NCBI GenBank assembly: GCA_016208805.1
Contig: JACQXL010000246.1
Span: forward strand, 1 to 7,000
DNA: 7,000 nt
Source: Planctomycetota bacterium
GTDB lineage: Bacteria > Planctomycetota > MHYJ01 > JACQXL01
Reading direction: 5' to 3'
Shown here in pieces: positions 4,703-7,000 of this stretch; the first letter of the stretch is position 1; every line of letters starts with the position of its first letter. The notes under the pieces were generated by a model. The model searched no databases. It saw nothing but the letters and a program-made list of their open reading frames with translations, and was not told the origin of the DNA. Both the position numbers and the translations under genes were made by a program.

Positions 4703-5677
4703 ATGTTCAAAGATGAAGTTACTGTTTATGTCCGGGCCGGTAACGGCGGTCAGGGTTGCGTGAGTTTCCGGCGCGAGAAATATATCCCGATGGGCGGGCC
4801 GGATGGCGGCAACGGCGGCAAGGGCGGCGACATTATCCTGACGGCAAACCCGCATCTCAATACCCTTTATCATCTCTCGCATCACCAGCGCCTGATTGCG
4901 CCCAACGGCCAGCCGGGCGGCAGTAATAACTGCACCGGTAAGGACGGCAAAGACTTGGTCATAGAAGTTCCGCCCGGGACGGTGATTCGCGACCGGGAGC
5001 ACCAGAACATCCTTAAAGACCTCAAAGAATCCGGTGATTCCATTATACTCTGCGAGGGCGGGCGGGGCGGGCGGGGCAACAAGGTCTTTGCCACATCCAC
5101 CAACCAATCACCGCGCTATGCCGATAAAGGCGCGCCCGGCGAAGAACGCTGGCTCTACCTGGAACTGAAACTCATTGCCGATGTCGGCCTGGTCGGATTG
5201 CCCAATGCCGGCAAATCAACCATTATTACCCGGCTCTCGGCGGCCCGGCCCAAGATTGCGCCCTATCCGTTTACCACGTTGGAGCCGTCACTGGGGATTG
5301 TGGCGATGGAGGACGACCGCTCTTTTGTAATGGCCGACCTGCCTGGCCTGATTGAAGGCGCATCACACGGCCGTGGGCTGGGCGATAAGTTTCTGCGCCA
5401 CATTGAACGCACCAAACTTGTTGCCCATATTATTGACGGCTCATCAGCGGAGCCGCTTGATATGTTGTATAAAATCATCCGCAAGGAATTATCATTATAC
5501 AGTCCGAAACTGGCCAAGAAGCCCGCGATAGTGGTGGTCAACAAGATGGATTTGCCCGAGGCCGCGTCTAATTTCAAGAAGTACCGCGCCAAATTGCCGC
5601 GTGGCACGGTGGCCGTATCGGCCATCAAACGCACCGGCCTGGAAACATTCCTCAAGCAGGTCTGGCGGAAACTTTAG
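4703..5677 (+). CDS. obgE: Obg family GTPase (ObgE/CgtA)
   Basis: This 324-residue P-loop GTPase acts in late 50S ribosome assembly and stress signalling. The N-terminal Obg fold (about 1-157) is glycine-rich: RAGNGGQGCVSFRREKY, then GGPDGGNGGKGGD (31-43) and EGGRGGRGN (118-126). The G domain follows with G1 GLPNAGKS (165-172), switch I PFTT (189-192), G3 DLPG (212-215) followed by the Obg-typical LIEGASHGRGLGDKFLRHIERT, G4 NKMD (280-283) and G5 SAIK (306-309). The protein ends right after the G domain, so the variable C-terminal OCT domain is absent, as in many Obg proteins. The start is fixed by the conserved family N-terminus MFKDEVTVYVRAG. The usual rplU-rpmA partners are not upstream. 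Instead the gene seems to have its own promoter behind a hairpin pair. Confidence 0.96.
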   Translation: MFKDEVTVYVRAGNGGQGCVSFRREKYIPMGGPDGGNGGKGGDIILTANPHLNTLYHLSHHQRLIAPNGQPGGSNNCTGKDGKDLVIEVPPGTVIRDREHQNILKDLKESGDSIILCEGGRGGRGNKVFATSTNQSPRYADKGAPGEERWLYLELKLIADVGLVGLPNAGKSTIITRLSAARPKIAPYPFTTLEPSLGIVAMEDDRSFVMADLPGLIEGASHGRGLGDKFLRHIERTKLVAHIIDGSSAEPLDMLYKIIRKELSLYSPKLAKKPAIVVVNKMDLPEAASNFKKYRAKLPRGTVAVSAIKRTGLETFLKQVWRKL

Positions 5678-5697
5678 CCACAGATTACACGGATTTT
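5674..5697 (+). repeat. Fragment of a common spacer repeat
   Basis: The obgE stop codon is embedded in TTTAGCCACAGATTACACGG. From general knowledge, this resembles a sequence scattered through gene spacers in many bacterial genomes, whose reverse translation gives NLWLK-type peptides. Only a single short copy is present, so the assignment is tentative. Confidence 0.35.
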
Positions 5698-5717
5698 TCT
5701 TTCCAAATAATTCACTC

Positions 5718-5746
5718 TTGTCTTGACTTGACATAAGATTTATGAT
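5718..5746 (+). promoter_or_regulatory. Candidate promoter of the pilus ATPase gene
   Basis: TTGTCT (5718-5723) and TATGAT (5741-5746) are separated by 17 bp in an AT-rich spacer, predicting a leader of about 30 nt. A perfect TTGACA at 5728-5733 has no good -10 at the right distance (5751-5756 is TAGGCG). AAGGAG (5767-5772), 10 nt before the ATG, is the ribosome binding site. Confidence 0.4.
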
Positions 5747-5782
5747 TAGTTAGGCGCACTAAAAAGAAGGAGTAGATGATAT

Positions 5783-6997
5783 ATGGAACAAACTACTATT
5801 GACCCCAAAGGGCTGTTTGCGGCAATGATTGCCAAGAACGCGTCAGACTTATTTATCAAGGTGGGCAGTCCGCCCGCGATTCGGACCGGCGGCAAACTCC
5901 AGCCGGTTGGCACCCAGACGGTAACGCCGCAGATTGCTATGCAGATATACGAGGAAGTTACCGATGACCGCCTGCGCAAGTTATTTATGGAGCAGAGCGA
6001 GGTGGATACCTCATACGAGGTCTTCGGCGTGGGCCGTTTCCGGGTCAATATCTTCAAACAGCGCGGCCAGATTGGGATGGTCTTCCGCTATGTCCATTCC
6101 AAAGTGCCGACAATGGACGAACTGCAACTGCCGGTTGAGCAGTTAAAGAAACTGGTGATGCTCCCGCGCGGGTTGATACTTGTTACCGGCATCGCCGGCA
6201 GCGGCAAATCTACCACCATCGGCAGCATGCTCCAGTATGTTAACCAGACCGCCAATAAGCACATCATCACGGTTGAAGACCCGATAGAATACATATTCAC
6301 GGACGAGAAATGCGTGATAGACCAGCGTGAGGCCGGCATAGACACGGCTACATTTGCGACGGCGCTTAAGTATTGCGTGCGCCAGAGCCCTGATATCATT
6401 ATGATTGGCGAGATGCGCGACCGCGAAACCGTTGATGCGGCCATCAGCGCCGCCGAGACCGGACATCTGGTCATTTCCACTCTCCATAGCGTCAATGCCT
6501 ACCAGACCGTGGAGCGCGTCATTAACTTCTTTGAGCCGTATATGCACCAGTTTATCCGCGACCAGTTGGCGATGCTGTTGGTCGGCGTGCTTTCCCAGCG
6601 CTTGTTGCCGCGGATGGACGGCAGAGGTCAGGCGCCGGCCACCGAACTGATGGTTCTTTCGCCCACGGTCAAGGAACTCCTGCACGAAGGTAAGACCCGC
6701 GAACTCTACAAGGCGATTTATGAAGGTATGGAATATTACGGCTCGCATACCTTTAACCAGTCCCTCAAACGTTTGTATGAGAACAGTTTGATAAGTCTGG
6801 AAAATGCTATGTCGGCGGCCGATAATCCTGAGGAATTGAAGATGGAACTGCGCGGCATTGTCAAAGGCGCCAGCACGCGCGACACCAGCGCATTTGACTC
6901 CAAGATATTCAAGATTGGCGATTCCAGAATAAGCAGCGGTTCGTCTCGCCCGGGCGGAAGCGGTGCGGCAGACGATGCCAAAACCTCAAAGAAATGA
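5783..6997 (+). CDS. pilT: Type IV pilus retraction ATPase, PilT/PilU family
   Basis: This 404-residue hexameric secretion-type ATPase drives pilus retraction and twitching from the cytoplasmic face of the inner membrane. The N-terminal PAS-like domain (about 1-105) includes ASDLFIKVGSPPAIR (20-34) and GRFRVNIFKQRG (84-95). The core shows Walker A GIAGSGKST (136-144), Asp box ITVEDPIEY (162-170), Walker B IIMIGEMRD (205-213, Glu210) and His box GHLVISTLHS (227-236). The PilT retraction motif AIRNLIREGK is replaced by TVKELLHEGK (295-304), so PilT and PilU cannot be told apart by eye. It lacks the N-terminal extension of assembly ATPases (PilB). The tail beyond about 362 is an extra Ser/Gly/Asp-rich, probably disordered segment ending in TSKK, making the protein longer than the usual 345-380. 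AAGGAG at 5767-5772 supports the start. Downstream genes lie outside the window. Confidence 0.93.
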   Translation: MEQTTIDPKGLFAAMIAKNASDLFIKVGSPPAIRTGGKLQPVGTQTVTPQIAMQIYEEVTDDRLRKLFMEQSEVDTSYEVFGVGRFRVNIFKQRGQIGMVFRYVHSKVPTMDELQLPVEQLKKLVMLPRGLILVTGIAGSGKSTTIGSMLQYVNQTANKHIITVEDPIEYIFTDEKCVIDQREAGIDTATFATALKYCVRQSPDIIMIGEMRDRETVDAAISAAETGHLVISTLHSVNAYQTVERVINFFEPYMHQFIRDQLAMLLVGVLSQRLLPRMDGRGQAPATELMVLSPTVKELLHEGKTRELYKAIYEGMEYYGSHTFNQSLKRLYENSLISLENAMSAADNPEELKMELRGIVKGASTRDTSAFDSKIFKIGDSRISSGSSRPGGSGAADDAKTSKK

Positions 6998-7000
6998 CGC

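Overview
The window reads as chromosomal DNA of a Gram-negative-type bacterium of intermediate GC content. The evidence is a probable lipoprotein of the Wza-like polysaccharide-export family, a type IV pilus retraction ATPase, and gene spacers full of palindromic repeats. The phylum cannot be fixed from sequence alone. A deep-branching lineage known mainly from environmental genomes, such as Planctomycetota or a neighbour, is only a guess based on the repeat-rich style and the mix of genes.

Layout. Positions 1-107 hold the tail of an unrecognised, apparently frameshifted plus-strand gene. Positions 108-333 hold no gene, only dispersed-repeat remnants. The minus strand from 3533 down to 334 carries tilS (tRNA-Ile lysidine synthetase, split by a frame disruption near 3165-3187), a 450-residue malic enzyme, and an overlapping mntA-hepT pair (MNT nucleotidyltransferase antitoxin and HEPN RNase toxin). 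From 3833 to the end the plus strand carries a polysaccharide-export lipoprotein gene, obgE, and a pilT/pilU-type ATPase gene. The two sets diverge from a 299-bp spacer that is filled by a hairpin array bounded by a 22-bp inverted repeat.

How the genes relate. They do not form one pathway. tilS and obgE are translation and ribosome-assembly housekeeping genes, and the malic enzyme belongs to central carbon metabolism. The export protein and pilus ATPase are surface functions. mntA-hepT is a self-contained toxin-antitoxin module with its own strong promoter-like sequence.

The non-coding DNA is the most unusual part: (i) the terminal-inverted-repeat element at 3568-3804, (ii) a pair of back-to-back two-tier hairpins at 4537-4658, (iii) a nested inverted repeat in the malic enzyme leader, and (iv) -10 boxes 11 nt upstream of the mntA and obgE start codons, which suggest nearly leaderless mRNAs. 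I found no convincing wholly new multi-gene system.
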